From: Clostridiales bacterium
GTDB lineage: Bacteria > Bacillota > Clostridia > Oscillospirales > Butyricicoccaceae
Reading direction: 5' to 3'
Length of the DNA stretch: 18,936 bases
NCBI GenBank assembly: GCA_004555915.1
Contig: SFJM01000031.1
Span: 1 to 18,936 of the forward strand
Shown: positions 7,883-15,581 of the stretch, in pieces
Numbering within the stretch: the first letter of the stretch is position 1
Layout of the letters: every line of letters begins with the position of its first letter
Program-made: the position numbers and the translations under genes
The notes under the pieces: generated by a model
The model's input: only the letters and a program-made list of their open reading frames with translations
Told to the model about the DNA's origin: nothing
Databases searched by the model: none

Positions 7883-8066
7883 GCGTGTGTGCCGCACGGA
7901 ATGCTTCCTGTGCGTTTCCTTCCTTCAGCGACTGCTCCAGCTTTGGATAGCTGTCGTCGTTCAAAAACATCAGCGCAAATTTACGGACCATACTCTCACG
8001 GGGCAGCCGATGAAATACCTCTTCATAGTCTGCGCCCATTTCTTTATAACACTCCTGAATCGTCAT
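7870..8066 (-). pseudogene. truncated histidine phosphotransfer (HPt) domain protein
   Basis: The first 65 residues of an HPt-type signalling protein: MTIQECYKEMGADYEEVFHRL through EAFRAAHTLKGV, with His60 the expected phospho-acceptor in the HTLKG motif. After V65 the frame loses family character at about 7871 and runs on into antisense of the lipoprotein remnant. HPt domains need the remaining helices of the bundle, so this copy is probably non-functional. GGGG six bases upstream supports the ATG at 8066. In the family such proteins relay phosphate between a hybrid kinase and a response regulator. Confidence 0.65.
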
Positions 8067-8160
8067 AATCCCCTGCACGGCCTTTCTTATTTTTTTCTAT
8101 GTGCGGCACTGCATCGTCACAAAAGTGCCACGCGTATTTGTTGCAGTTTGTTATGCTATC

Positions 8161-8189
8161 AATATGCCATTTATTTAGTAGGATTTCAA
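8161..8189 (-). promoter_or_regulatory. probable promoter of the HPt remnant
   Basis: Minus strand: TTGAAA (8184-8189), 17-bp spacer, CATATT (8161-8166) with TGG before it as an extended -10. The leader to 8066 is about 90 bases and contains a 6-bp hairpin GGCACT/AGTGCC. Confidence 0.4.
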
Positions 8190-8217
8190 TTCATTTGCAG
8201 CGGTATTTTATAAAAAT

Positions 8218-8256
8218 AAGGGCTGCTGTACATTATTTTGTGCAGCAGACCCCTTT
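8218..8256. terminator. hairpin, possible bidirectional terminator
   Basis: CTGCTGTACA pairs with TGTGCAGCAG (one wobble), extended by AAGGG/CCCTT around a bulged A. T-richness is modest on both sides (TTT on plus, TTATTTTTAT on minus). It resembles the agl terminator at 12415. No intact gene ends here, so it may belong to the lost genes. Confidence 0.45.
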
Positions 8257-8287
8257 GCAGGATGTCCTGCCGCTGTGAAATCTGTTC

Positions 8288-8316
8288 TTGACGTCCGTGC
8301 GAGTAAGCGGTACGAT
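8288..8316 (+). promoter_or_regulatory. promoter of the RpiR-type regulator
   Basis: TTGACG (8288-8293), 17-bp spacer, TACGAT (8311-8316). A GCAGGA-TG-TCCTGC inverted repeat (8257-8270) lies just upstream and could be an operator. Confidence 0.55.
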
Positions 8317-8379
8317 ACAAGCATGGACCGGAACGGCAAACGGATGATACAGAACGATCACGTAAAGGAGGATGCTTTT

Positions 8380-9144
8380 GTGAACATTGAAAAGATCACG
8401 CAGGGGAAGAACCTGACCGATACAGAGCAGACCGTGCTGGAGTATATTCTGGATCATCTGGACACGGTGCAGACCGAGGGCGTGCGCGGGGTGGCGCGGG
8501 CAAACTATACCTCCACCTCCACCATCATGCGGCTGGCGCGCAAGATGGATTACAGCGGTTTTGTGGATATGTGCTACAAGCTGCGCTCCTTTACCGAGAC
8601 GCCGCACCAGACGATGAAGGAGGAAGAAAACTTTCTCAACAGCTTTGGCGTGGAGTCGCTGCTGAACTACAATACCTATACGCAGCTTAAAGCCTGTGCG
8701 GAAAAGATTCTGGAGCAGAAAGACAAGATCATCTTTGTCTACGGCACCGGCTTTTCCGGTACGGTGTGCACCTACCTGACCCAGAAGCTGGTCAACATGG
8801 GCATTTTGTGCGTCAGCGCCACGGGCGGCGACTCTGTGGGCATCTTTGAGAATACGCTGGAGCGGATGGGGATGTTTTTCTGCATCTCCAAATCCGGCGA
8901 GACCTCAATGGTGCGCGACAAGATCAAGACTGCACAGGAAAACGGTGTGTGCACCGTAGCCATCACCGGTGAGCAAAAGAACAGCATCGGACAGTTTGCG
9001 GACCTGTGGTTCCGGGTGGAGAACCCGTGGAAACTGGACGACCAGAACACCATGCCCAACACCTTTTTTCCGCAGACCATGATGCTGATCGAGCTGATCG
9101 CCTACGAATACCGCCGTCTATGCCTTGAAAAAGATAAGAAATAG
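8380..9144 (+). CDS. RpiR family transcriptional regulator (HTH + SIS domain)
   Basis: A 254-residue sugar-phosphate-sensing regulator. The N-terminal HTH_6 domain occupies about residues 1-75 (LTDTEQTVLEYIL through TSTSTIMRLARKMDYSGF). The C-terminal SIS domain begins around residue 115 with KIIFVYGTGFSG and contains the SKSGETS loop that binds phosphosugars in this fold. GTG 8380 is chosen because AAAGGAGG lies eight bases upstream; the longer frame from 8275 begins upstream of the promoter -35. It precedes the PTS and GH4 genes and most likely controls them in response to a phosphorylated alpha-glucoside (inference). Confidence 0.87.
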   Translation: MNIEKITQGKNLTDTEQTVLEYILDHLDTVQTEGVRGVARANYTSTSTIMRLARKMDYSGFVDMCYKLRSFTETPHQTMKEEENFLNSFGVESLLNYNTYTQLKACAEKILEQKDKIIFVYGTGFSGTVCTYLTQKLVNMGILCVSATGGDSVGIFENTLERMGMFFCISKSGETSMVRDKIKTAQENGVCTVAITGEQKNSIGQFADLWFRVENPWKLDDQNTMPNTFFPQTMMLIELIAYEYRRLCLEKDKK

Positions 9145-9200
9145 CCAATATTTGTGCAGAGTATGCAAAAAGAGACTCCTTTTTTGCGCAAAAACGCCAG

Positions 9201-9230
9201 AAACGCGTTACCGCTTTTGGTAACGCGTTT
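9201..9230. terminator. 30-bp perfect inverted repeat after the RpiR gene
   Basis: AAACGCGTTACC and GGTAACGCGTTT form a 12-bp perfect stem with loop GCTTTT, followed by TTCC-rich but not pure T sequence. A terminator is the simplest reading; an operator for the downstream PTS operon is an alternative. Confidence 0.6.
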
Positions 9231-9248
9231 CCTTCTGTTCAAAATTTA

Positions 9249-9277
9249 TTTACATCTGTAAATTTTTGTGCGATAGT
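9249..9277 (+). promoter_or_regulatory. candidate agl operon promoter with embedded operator
   Basis: TTTACATCTGTAAA (9249-9262) is a perfect 6-2-6 inverted repeat, inside a wider AAAATTTA/TAAATTTT symmetry. Its first half, TTTACA, can act as a -35 with GATAGT (9272-9277) as -10 at 17 bp. A regulator bound here would cover the -35. The PTS start is about 93 bases downstream. Confidence 0.45.
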
Positions 9278-9369
9278 AATGGCACAGATCCGGCCGGATA
9301 TGTGTGGATGGACGCATCCCGCGCAAGAACAATATCTGAAAAATGTGAAACGAAAGAAGGAGTCAACCC

Positions 9370-10977
9370 ATGAAGGATAAGGTCATGGATGCGTTGCAGC
9401 GGTTTTCCAAAGCAATGTTCATCCCCGTGCTGATCCTGCCCATTGCCGGTATTCTGATCGCTGTGGGCAATCTGTTCACCAATCCGCGGCTGCAGGCGGT
9501 CCTGCCGTTTTTGAACAACCCTGTCACCATCGGTTTCGGTACCCTGCTGTCCGGCTCGCTCAACGCCATCCTTACAAACCTTGGCGTCATCTTCTGTGTT
9601 GGTCTGAGTGTCGGTCTGGCCAATAAGAAAAAATCCGAGGCAGGTTTTATCTCGCTGCTGGCATTTCTGGTGTTCCTTAACGCCATGAACAAGTTCATGA
9701 ACATGCGTGGTATGCTGGTAGAGGGCAGCCTTTCCGGTACCGGTCAGGCCATGGTCCTGGGCGTTCAGGTGCTGGACATGGGCGTGTTCATCGGCCTGCT
9801 GATGGGCATTGTGGTGGCCTATGTGCACAACCGCTTCTGTGAAACAGAGTTCAACAATGCATTCCAGATCTACGGCGGCACCCGTTTCGTATTCATCGTG
9901 CTGATCCCGGTCATGGTGGTCATGGCTGTGCTGTTCACCTTTGTGTGGCCGTATGCACAGGCTGGCATCAATGCGCTGGGCGGCTTCATCCGCAGCGCAG
10001 GCAACTTTGGCCTGTTCATCTACGGCACGCTGGAACGTCTGCTGATCCCCACCGGTCTGCACCATCTGGTCTACACCCCGTTCCTGTACACCTCTCTGGG
10101 CGGCACTGCCACTGTGGGCGGTCAGGTGCTGGAGGGTGCCCGCAACATCTACTACGCCGAGATCGCAGATCCCTCCGTTGCTGTGCTGAGCCAGTCCGTC
10201 ATCTGGGATGCCCGCGGCATTTCCAAGATGTTTGGTCTGATCGGTGCCTGCCTGGCCATGTACCAGACCGCACGTCCTGAGAACCGCGAAAAGATCAAGC
10301 CTGTGCTGATCACCGCTGCCGTCACCTCCTTTATCGCCGGTGTCACCGAGCCCATCGAGTTCAGCTTCCTGTTCGTGGCTCCCGTCCTGTTCGTTGTGCA
10401 CGCTGTGCTGGCCGGTTCCAGCTTTGTGGTGCTGAACCTGCTGGGCTGCCGCGCCATCGGCCCCAACGGCTTTATCGATTTCCTGCTGTACAACCTGCCG
10501 CTGGGCATTGGCAAGACCCGCTGGCCCATCTACATTGGCGTAGGCGTTCTGTACTTCTTCCTGTACTATGTGATCTTCCGCGTGCTGATCGTCAAGCTGA
10601 ACCTCCACACGCTGGGCCGTGAGGCAGATGGCATGGAGATGAAGCTCCACACCAAGGCTGAGTACAAGGCCAAGACTGCTGCCACTGCCGGGAACGGCAC
10701 CGCTGCTGCGCCCGCACAGGACACTGCCGTGGATGCTGCCACCATCGTGGAGGCACTGGGCGGCAAGGATAACATCCTGAAGGTGACCAACTGCTACACC
10801 CGTCTGCGCACCGAACTGGCAGACCCCGACAAGGTGCAGGATGATGTGCTGAAGAACCAGACCGGCGCTTCTGCCGTTATCCACAAGGGCAAAAATGTGC
10901 AGGTGGTGTATGGCCTGAAGGTCAACGCCGTGCGCAAGGCCGTGGATGCAGAGCTGGGCCTGAGCGGCGAAGATTAA
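9370..10977 (+). CDS. PTS alpha-glucoside transporter, EIICB component
   Basis: A 535-residue membrane permease of the glucose/alpha-glucoside PTS superfamily. It moves the sugar inward and phosphorylates it. EIIC fills about residues 1-400 with many hydrophobic segments and the conserved GVTEPIEFSFLF near residue 324, part of the sugar site. A linker rich in Ala and Thr leads to EIIB (about 450-535), where Cys475 in TNCYTRLR is the phosphorylated cysteine. No EIIA is fused or adjacent, so a shared EIIA encoded elsewhere must supply phosphate. AGAAGGAG precedes the ATG. The GH4 partner downstream points to maltose- or sucrose-isomer-type glucosides. Confidence 0.92.
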   Translation: MKDKVMDALQRFSKAMFIPVLILPIAGILIAVGNLFTNPRLQAVLPFLNNPVTIGFGTLLSGSLNAILTNLGVIFCVGLSVGLANKKKSEAGFISLLAFLVFLNAMNKFMNMRGMLVEGSLSGTGQAMVLGVQVLDMGVFIGLLMGIVVAYVHNRFCETEFNNAFQIYGGTRFVFIVLIPVMVVMAVLFTFVWPYAQAGINALGGFIRSAGNFGLFIYGTLERLLIPTGLHHLVYTPFLYTSLGGTATVGGQVLEGARNIYYAEIADPSVAVLSQSVIWDARGISKMFGLIGACLAMYQTARPENREKIKPVLITAAVTSFIAGVTEPIEFSFLFVAPVLFVVHAVLAGSSFVVLNLLGCRAIGPNGFIDFLLYNLPLGIGKTRWPIYIGVGVLYFFLYYVIFRVLIVKLNLHTLGREADGMEMKLHTKAEYKAKTAATAGNGTAAAPAQDTAVDAATIVEALGGKDNILKVTNCYTRLRTELADPDKVQDDVLKNQTGASAVIHKGKNVQVVYGLKVNAVRKAVDAELGLSGED

Positions 10978-11037
10978 CCAATTGCGTTCCTTTTAATGAT
11001 TTATAGAAAACATCCATAAGAGGGAGGGTATTTTTCC

Positions 11038-12363
11038 ATGAAAAAGTTTTCTATTGTGATCGCCGGCGGCGGCAGCACCTATACGCCGGGTATCGTTATG
11101 ATGCTGATGCACAGTCTGGACCGGTTCCCGATCCGCAGCCTGAAGCTGTACGACAACAACCCCGAGCGTCAGAAGGTCATTGCGGATGCTGTGGCGCTGG
11201 CCATGAAGAAAGTTGCCCCGGATGTGGCCTTCAGCTATACCACCGATCCCGAAGAGGCCTTTACCGATGTGGACTTCTGCATGGCACACATCCGCAGCGG
11301 CGGCTATCCCATGCGTGAGCAGGACGAAAAGATCCCTCTGAGCCACGGCGTAGTGGGTCAGGAGACCTGCGGCCCCGGCGGCATTGCCTACGGTATGCGC
11401 AGCATTCCCGACATCATGCAGCTGATCGACTACATGGAAAAGTACAGCCCCAACTGCTGGATGCTCAACTATTCCAACCCCGCATCCATCGTGGCAGAAG
11501 CCTGCCGCGTACTGCGTCCCCATGCAAAGATCATCAACATCTGCGACATGCCGGTGGGCACTTTGCGCCGCATGAGCTACATTGTGGGCAAGACCCCGCA
11601 GGATCTGGATGTGCGGTACTACGGCCTGAACCACTTTGGCTGGTGGACCAGCGTCAAGGGCAAGGACGGCACCGACTACACCCCGCAGCTGATCGATTAT
11701 GTAAGCAAGAACGGTTACCTGACCCAGAAGGCCATCGAGACCCAGCACATGGATGCCAGCTGGCAGGAGACCCACCGCAAGGCAGCCGACCTGCTGGCCG
11801 TCACCCCGGACTGCCTGCCCAACACCTACCTGAAGTACTACCTGTACCCGGACTACGTGGTGGAGCACAGCGACCCCAACTATACCCGCGCCAACGAGGT
11901 GATCGATGGCCGCGAAAAGAATGTCTTCGGTGCAGCACGCGCCATCACGGCTTCGGGCGAGTTCAAGGGTGACGAGTTCAACATCGACAACCATGCAAGC
12001 TTTATCGTGGATCTGGCCCGCGCTATCGCCTACAACACCCACGAACGGATGCTCTGCATCGTGGAGAACAAGGGCGCTATCAGTAACTTTGATCCCCACG
12101 CCATGGTGGAGGTCCCCTGTCTGGTGGGCAACGATGGTCCGGAGCCCCTGTGTCAGGGTGAAATCCCGACCTTCCAGCTGGGCATGATGAACCAGCAGGT
12201 CGCCGTGGAAAAGCTGGTGGTCGAGGCCTACTGTGAGCACAGCTACCAGAAGATGTGGCAGGCATTGACCCTGAGCAAGACCGTGCCCAGCGCCAAGGTA
12301 GCCAAGGAGATCCTGGACGACCTGATCGTGGCCAACAAGGACTACTGGCCTGAGCTGCACTAA
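11038..12363 (+). CDS. 6-phospho-alpha-glucosidase, glycoside hydrolase family 4
   Basis: A 441-residue cytosolic enzyme that hydrolyses the 6-phospho-alpha-glucoside made by the PTS, using NAD+ and Mn2+ by the GH4 redox mechanism. The Rossmann NAD site is IAGGGSTYTPG (residues 8-18). GQETCGPGG follows near residue 110. Cys169-Asp170 (NICDMP) and His199 (GLNHFGWW) match the metal-binding Cys/His and catalytic Asp of characterised GlvA-type enzymes. Length equals the family norm. GAGGGAGG lies upstream, 60 bases after the PTS gene, with no terminator between. 6-phospho-beta-glucosidases share the fold, but the CDMP motif favours the alpha type. Confidence 0.92.
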   Translation: MKKFSIVIAGGGSTYTPGIVMMLMHSLDRFPIRSLKLYDNNPERQKVIADAVALAMKKVAPDVAFSYTTDPEEAFTDVDFCMAHIRSGGYPMREQDEKIPLSHGVVGQETCGPGGIAYGMRSIPDIMQLIDYMEKYSPNCWMLNYSNPASIVAEACRVLRPHAKIINICDMPVGTLRRMSYIVGKTPQDLDVRYYGLNHFGWWTSVKGKDGTDYTPQLIDYVSKNGYLTQKAIETQHMDASWQETHRKAADLLAVTPDCLPNTYLKYYLYPDYVVEHSDPNYTRANEVIDGREKNVFGAARAITASGEFKGDEFNIDNHASFIVDLARAIAYNTHERMLCIVENKGAISNFDPHAMVEVPCLVGNDGPEPLCQGEIPTFQLGMMNQQVAVEKLVVEAYCEHSYQKMWQALTLSKTVPSAKVAKEILDDLIVANKDYWPELH

Positions 12364-12414
12364 AGGCTGCGCTTGTGAAGCGCTGTCCCCAATATCCCCA
12401 TTTTTCATGAATTG

Positions 12415-12459
12415 AAAGGGGCTGCTGCACCGCGATGTGCAGCAGCCCCTTTCGTTTTT
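12415..12459 (+). terminator. strong terminator of the alpha-glucoside operon
   Basis: A perfect 16-bp stem, AAAGGGGCTGCTGCAC with GTGCAGCAGCCCCTTT, loop CGCGAT, then CGTTTTT. Confidence 0.9.
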
Positions 12460-12465
12460 GCAGAG

Positions 12466-12608
12466 AGTTCAGAAACTTTCTCTGCCGGCTTTTCTTTCGG
12501 GTAGCAATGTCCTGAAAACAGTAATGGCCCGGCTGATGCCGGGGCTGGGTGTACTTGAACAGCATCCCGTCCAGATAGATTGACACCGGTTTATAGGGGA
12601 GCGTCCGC
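12466..12608 (-). pseudogene. unrecognised coding remnant
   Basis: On the minus strand a frame reads ...LPYKPVSIYLDGMLFKY and then HYCFQDIATRKKSRQRKF, which looks protein-like (mixed hydrophobic core, basic C-terminus). It has a TAA just upstream, no ribosome site, and runs into the agl terminator. I do not recognise the family. It may be the tail of a gene lost when DNA was inserted or deleted near the att site. A non-coding stretch is equally possible. Confidence 0.2.
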
Positions 12609-12750
12609 CAATTTTAGCAGAGAGCCGGAAAACGGAGTTCAAAAGGTGCTTTATGGGGCTTCATTAGCTGGAAACCTGATTTTATTAGCAGGGACCGAAA
12701 ATTCTGCTAATGGCATTCGCTGGCTGATTTTGGCGATAGGTTCAAAATGA

Positions 12751-12797
12751 AAAATGCGAAGATCGTCTTTCCCATGGAAAAATGACCTTCGCATTTT
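12751..12797 (-). terminator. terminator downstream of the tRNA-Arg 3' half
   Basis: Minus strand: AAAATGCGAAG pairs with CTTCGCATTTT, with a second GTC-TTTCC/GGAAAGAC pairing inside the loop, then TTTTTCATTTT. It sits eight bases after the CCA end of the tRNA sequence, as expected for the original tRNA gene's terminator. Confidence 0.65.
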
Positions 12798-12804
12798 CTT
12801 GAAA

Positions 12805-12849
12805 TGGCGTCCCCGATGTGATTCGAACACACGGCCTTCCGCTTAGGAG
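12805..12849 (-). other. att site: 3' half of tRNA-Arg(CCU)
   Basis: Minus strand, from the anticodon loop to CCA: CTCCTAA (anticodon CCU), anticodon-stem 3' side GCGGA, variable loop AGGCC, T arm GTGTG-TTCGAAT-CACAT, acceptor CGGGGAC, discriminator G, then encoded CCA. The upstream sequence cannot form the D arm, the 5' anticodon stem or a GTCCCCG acceptor strand, so this is not a complete tRNA. It is the duplicated core left when an integrase inserts DNA into a tRNA 3' end. Chromosome lies to the left and the element to the right. The reconstituted tRNA should be at the far end, outside the window. Confidence 0.82.
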
Positions 12850-13218
12850 TAGCCTGTGCATCTGTAAACCCATTGCAAAATAGGGCAATATATTCTACTC
12901 TATATCAACGAATTTTTTGTTGGGATGTCAACGTATGTAAATAGATTCGAACCTTTTTTTATTCTGTGTAAACAGATGTTTATTAGCTGGAAATTAGCTG
13001 AGCTAATGAAAAGTGGCCGCTCTATTGTACAACGCTCACCTTTCATTAGCTGGGAGGCGCGTGGCTGTTCATAGGCACCAGAAGAACACCAGTTGCAAAA
13101 AGCAGTTGAAGCCTGTTTCTGGATTTATGATACCATGTCGGAATCGCAGTTGGAATAGGAACATGGCCAGAACACGATATGAAAGGATTCTGACCTATGT
13201 AGTGGGAAGTACTTCATC

Positions 13219-13247
13219 TTGTAAAAAGAACGGTTTTATGGTATTCT
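13219..13247 (+). promoter_or_regulatory. possible promoter of the Rpn-type gene
   Basis: TTGTAA (13219-13224), 17-bp spacer, TATTCT (13242-13247) with TGG as an extended -10, about 35 bases before the start codon. Confidence 0.4.
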
Positions 13248-13281
13248 TACCTTAGACAAGGAACAGAAAGCAGGTGAACCG

Positions 13282-14106
13282 GTGGCAGAAGTCAAAATGC
13301 AAAAAGGCCTTGATTTTGAACGCAAGCATGAGGAAGATCTGCGGCGTATCCGTGATTTTCGGCTCATGGATGATAACTTTATGAGCAAGGTCTTTGAGGA
13401 TAAGCCATGTGCGGAATTCTTGCTCCGGATCATCCTGAATCGGGATGATTTGAAGGTCAAAGAAGTCCATGGGCAGCATGACCTGAACAATATACAAGGT
13501 CGTTCCGTGCGGCTTGATATTCTAGCGGTGGATCACGATAACCGTGCCTACAATGTTGAGGTGCAGCGCAGTGACAGCGGAGCAGTTGCAAAGAGGGCAA
13601 GATATAACAGCAGCCTGCTGGATGCCAATCTCACCCGAAAGGGCGATGCGTATGACGCACTGAACGAAACCTATGTAATCTTTATCACAGAGAACGATGT
13701 GCTTCGGGGTGGACTTCCTATTTATCATATCAATCGCATTATTGAGGAAATGGGGAAATCCTTCGGAGATGAAGCACATATTATCTATGTGAACTCTCAG
13801 ATTAAAGACGACACCGCATTGGGAAAACTAATGCACGATTTTACCTGTACGAACCCGGATGACATGAACTATCCTGTTCTGGCACAGCGGGTGCGTTATT
13901 TCAAAGAAGATACGAAGGGAGTGGCAACGATGTGCAGAGCATTTGAAGAAGTACGAGAAGAAAGTGCAAGAGAAGCAAAGCATGAACAGGCAATCGAAAG
14001 TGCAAAAACTATGTTGGCTGATGGCTTGCCGTATGAAACGATTGCACGATATGCAAAACTTACGATTGAAGAGGTAAAGGCACTGGATACACAGAAACCT
14101 GCCTGA
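13282..14106 (+). CDS. Rpn / PD-(D/E)XK nuclease family transposase-like protein
   Basis: A 274-residue protein of the Rpn (recombination-promoting nuclease; also called PD-(D/E)XK transposase) family common in gut Firmicutes. The family opening FRLMDDNFMSKVFEDKP is near residue 26. The nuclease core has Asp79 (VRLDILA) and Glu93-x-Gln95 (YNVEVQ), the D-ExQ variant typical of the family. A basic, Glu/Ala-rich helical tail follows residue 215. GTG 13282 with AGGTG about six bases upstream is the best start; the frame is open back to 13225. It lies between the att site and the integrase, opposite strand to the operon, so it is probably cargo. In E. coli, Rpn proteins are linked to recombination and phage defence. 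Confidence 0.82.
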   Translation: MAEVKMQKGLDFERKHEEDLRRIRDFRLMDDNFMSKVFEDKPCAEFLLRIILNRDDLKVKEVHGQHDLNNIQGRSVRLDILAVDHDNRAYNVEVQRSDSGAVAKRARYNSSLLDANLTRKGDAYDALNETYVIFITENDVLRGGLPIYHINRIIEEMGKSFGDEAHIIYVNSQIKDDTALGKLMHDFTCTNPDDMNYPVLAQRVRYFKEDTKGVATMCRAFEEVREESAREAKHEQAIESAKTMLADGLPYETIARYAKLTIEEVKALDTQKPA

Positions 14107-14130
14107 TCTTAATTCAGCCAAGATATTCTT

Positions 14131-14177
14131 AAAAACAAACAGCGGCAGTTTTCCCAATCGGAAAGCTGTCGCTGTTT
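14131..14177 (-). terminator. terminator of the integrase operon
   Basis: Minus strand: AAACAGCGACAG pairs with CTGCCGCTGTTT (one wobble), with an inner CTTTCC/GGAAAA extension, followed by GTTTTTAAG. It separates the convergent Rpn and integrase genes and may act weakly on the plus strand too. Confidence 0.75.
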
Positions 14178-14189
14178 ATGTATAGGGGC

Positions 14190-15581
14190 TTATAAGTTCT
14201 TTGCAAGATTTTTGATGAGCTCAGCCATAGAGGGGTTGGTCAACAATTTGGTAAGTGCTGCTGCCGCGTCGGTATCGACCGCACTGTTTTCAGGGATGGA
14301 CTGCGCTGTTTGATGGGGCATTTCAGGCTCTGCGCCCTGATGCTGGTAGAAGAAATCATCAAAACGCTGTGCATTCAGACGCCGATCATCATCCAAGATA
14401 TGTGCATACTGCTCTGTGACCATCGAAGCCTGTGCATGGCCGGAGTCACCCTGAACAGCTTTGATATCACCGCCGTTCAGTTTGAGTTTGTATGTAATAC
14501 TGGAGTGTCGGAAGCTGTGAAAGACCACTTTAGGGAGATTGTTTTTCTTAATCAACCGCTTCAATGCACCGTTGATGGTAGACTGCTCGGTTGGCATTCC
14601 CAATGGTCCGGCAACCACAAGATTGTAGTCGGTATATTCTGCACCCAGTGCTTCCTTTGTCATATCCTGCTCTGCTTTGAATTCAACGAGCATTTCAGCG
14701 ACCGTTTTGGGCAGGAAGATGGTTCGGATACTGCTGTCAGTTTTAGGGCTTTTCAGAACCTGAACGGTAGTGCAGCGAGAATTTAGCGATGGAAAACGAG
14801 TGATGACATTTTTGTTTTCCAATGCGTCCAGTGAAGCAACGTCCACACGCTGCAATTCCTTATTTATGTAAATGGATGCGCGTCCTGCATCAATGCTTTC
14901 GGGGGAAATATCCACACAATCCCAAGTCAGACCGAGCAGTTCGCCCAAACGCAGGGAGCAGGAGAACGAGAGGTTGATGCACAGCCGCAGCTTCGGATCA
15001 TCACAAACTTTCAAAGCACGGAACAGCGTTTCGGCTGTCCAGATATCACGTTTCTTGGAAGTGTACTTGGGCAGGGTAGCGTAAATGCAGGGATTCTTTT
15101 CCATGAGTTCCCATTTTACAGCCTGCTCAAAGGCGCTCCGCAGAATCTTATGAACCGAACGGACTGTACTGGGGGAAACAAACTGGTGCTTCCGCTTCCC
15201 ACACATAGGGTCAGCAGCCTCATATTTGAGCAACCGCTGATAATACCCCTCGATCACGCGGGTGGTGATATCCTGCAACTTCATCGAGCCGATGAGCGGA
15301 GTTATGTAATTGGCAATCAGTGCAGTGTTTGCCTGATAGGTTGAAAGTGCCCATTTGCTTTTTCCATAGAGGGCAACATATTCAGGAAGCAGGTCGTTAA
15401 GGATTTTGCACTGCGGAACTACAAAGGTTCCAACTGATTCCTTGTATTCGACCTCTTTCTTGCGATTCTTGGCATCCGAAAGGTCAGTAAAGGTTTCCCA
15501 CTTCTGCTTGGGGGTGCCATCTGCATCCTTATAGGAATAGACAACACAGAAATTATTGTTGCGCTTGATAATGCTGGCCAT
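14190..15581 (-). CDS. int: site-specific tyrosine recombinase (integrase)
   Basis: A 463-residue integrase that would insert and excise the element at tRNA-Arg. An N-terminal arm-binding region (residues 1-55) precedes a core-binding SAM-like domain (about 60-165) and the catalytic domain. All catalytic residues are visible: Arg211 (SLRLGE), Lys280 (SPKTDSSIR), His355 and Arg358 (HSFRH), His382 (SGHAQ) and the nucleophile Tyr392 (EQYAHI). A 50-residue tail follows the tyrosine. The ATG overlaps the stop of the tetra-HTH gene as TAATG, with AAGGAGA just before, so the two are translationally coupled. It is last in the minus-strand operon, with its 3' end facing the att site. Confidence 0.95.
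   Translation of the reverse strand: MASIIKRNNNFCVVYSYKDADGTPKQKWETFTDLSDAKNRKKEVEYKESVGTFVVPQCKILNDLLPEYVALYGKSKWALSTYQANTALIANYITPLIGSMKLQDITTRVIEGYYQRLLKYEAADPMCGKRKHQFVSPSTVRSVHKILRSAFEQAVKWELMEKNPCIYATLPKYTSKKRDIWTAETLFRALKVCDDPKLRLCINLSFSCSLRLGELLGLTWDCVDISPESIDAGRASIYINKELQRVDVASLDALENKNVITRFPSLNSRCTTVQVLKSPKTDSSIRTIFLPKTVAEMLVEFKAEQDMTKEALGAEYTDYNLVVAGPLGMPTEQSTINGALKRLIKKNNLPKVVFHSFRHSSITYKLKLNGGDIKAVQGDSGHAQASMVTEQYAHILDDDRRLNAQRFDDFFYQHQGAEPEMPHQTAQSIPENSAVDTDAAAALTKLLTNPSMAELIKNLAKNL

Larger units (their letters stand above)
12614..13052. repeat. cluster of seven TTAGCWG heptamers flanking the att site
   Basis: Exact copies at 12614, 12664, 12685, 12704 (reverse), 12983, 12994 and 13046, plus a one-mismatch reverse copy at 13000. 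Several share a longer TNATTAGCTGG context. They lie on both sides of the tRNA fragment. They may be integrase or excisionase arm sites, or relics of repeated insertion. The interval 12850-13218 holds these and no gene I can support. Confidence 0.6.

Noticed and set aside
12805..12849. A complete tRNA gene
   Set aside because: Only the anticodon loop, variable loop, T arm, acceptor 3' strand and CCA are present; the upstream bases cannot supply a D arm or GTCCCCG strand.
12926..12937. TGTCAACGTATG shared with 2366-2377
   Set aside because: Matching 12-mers are expected several times by chance in a 19-kb window, and the contexts differ.
13013..13255. An 80-residue plus-strand open frame
   Set aside because: No ribosome site, no recognisable motif, overlaps repeat copies and the probable Rpn promoter.
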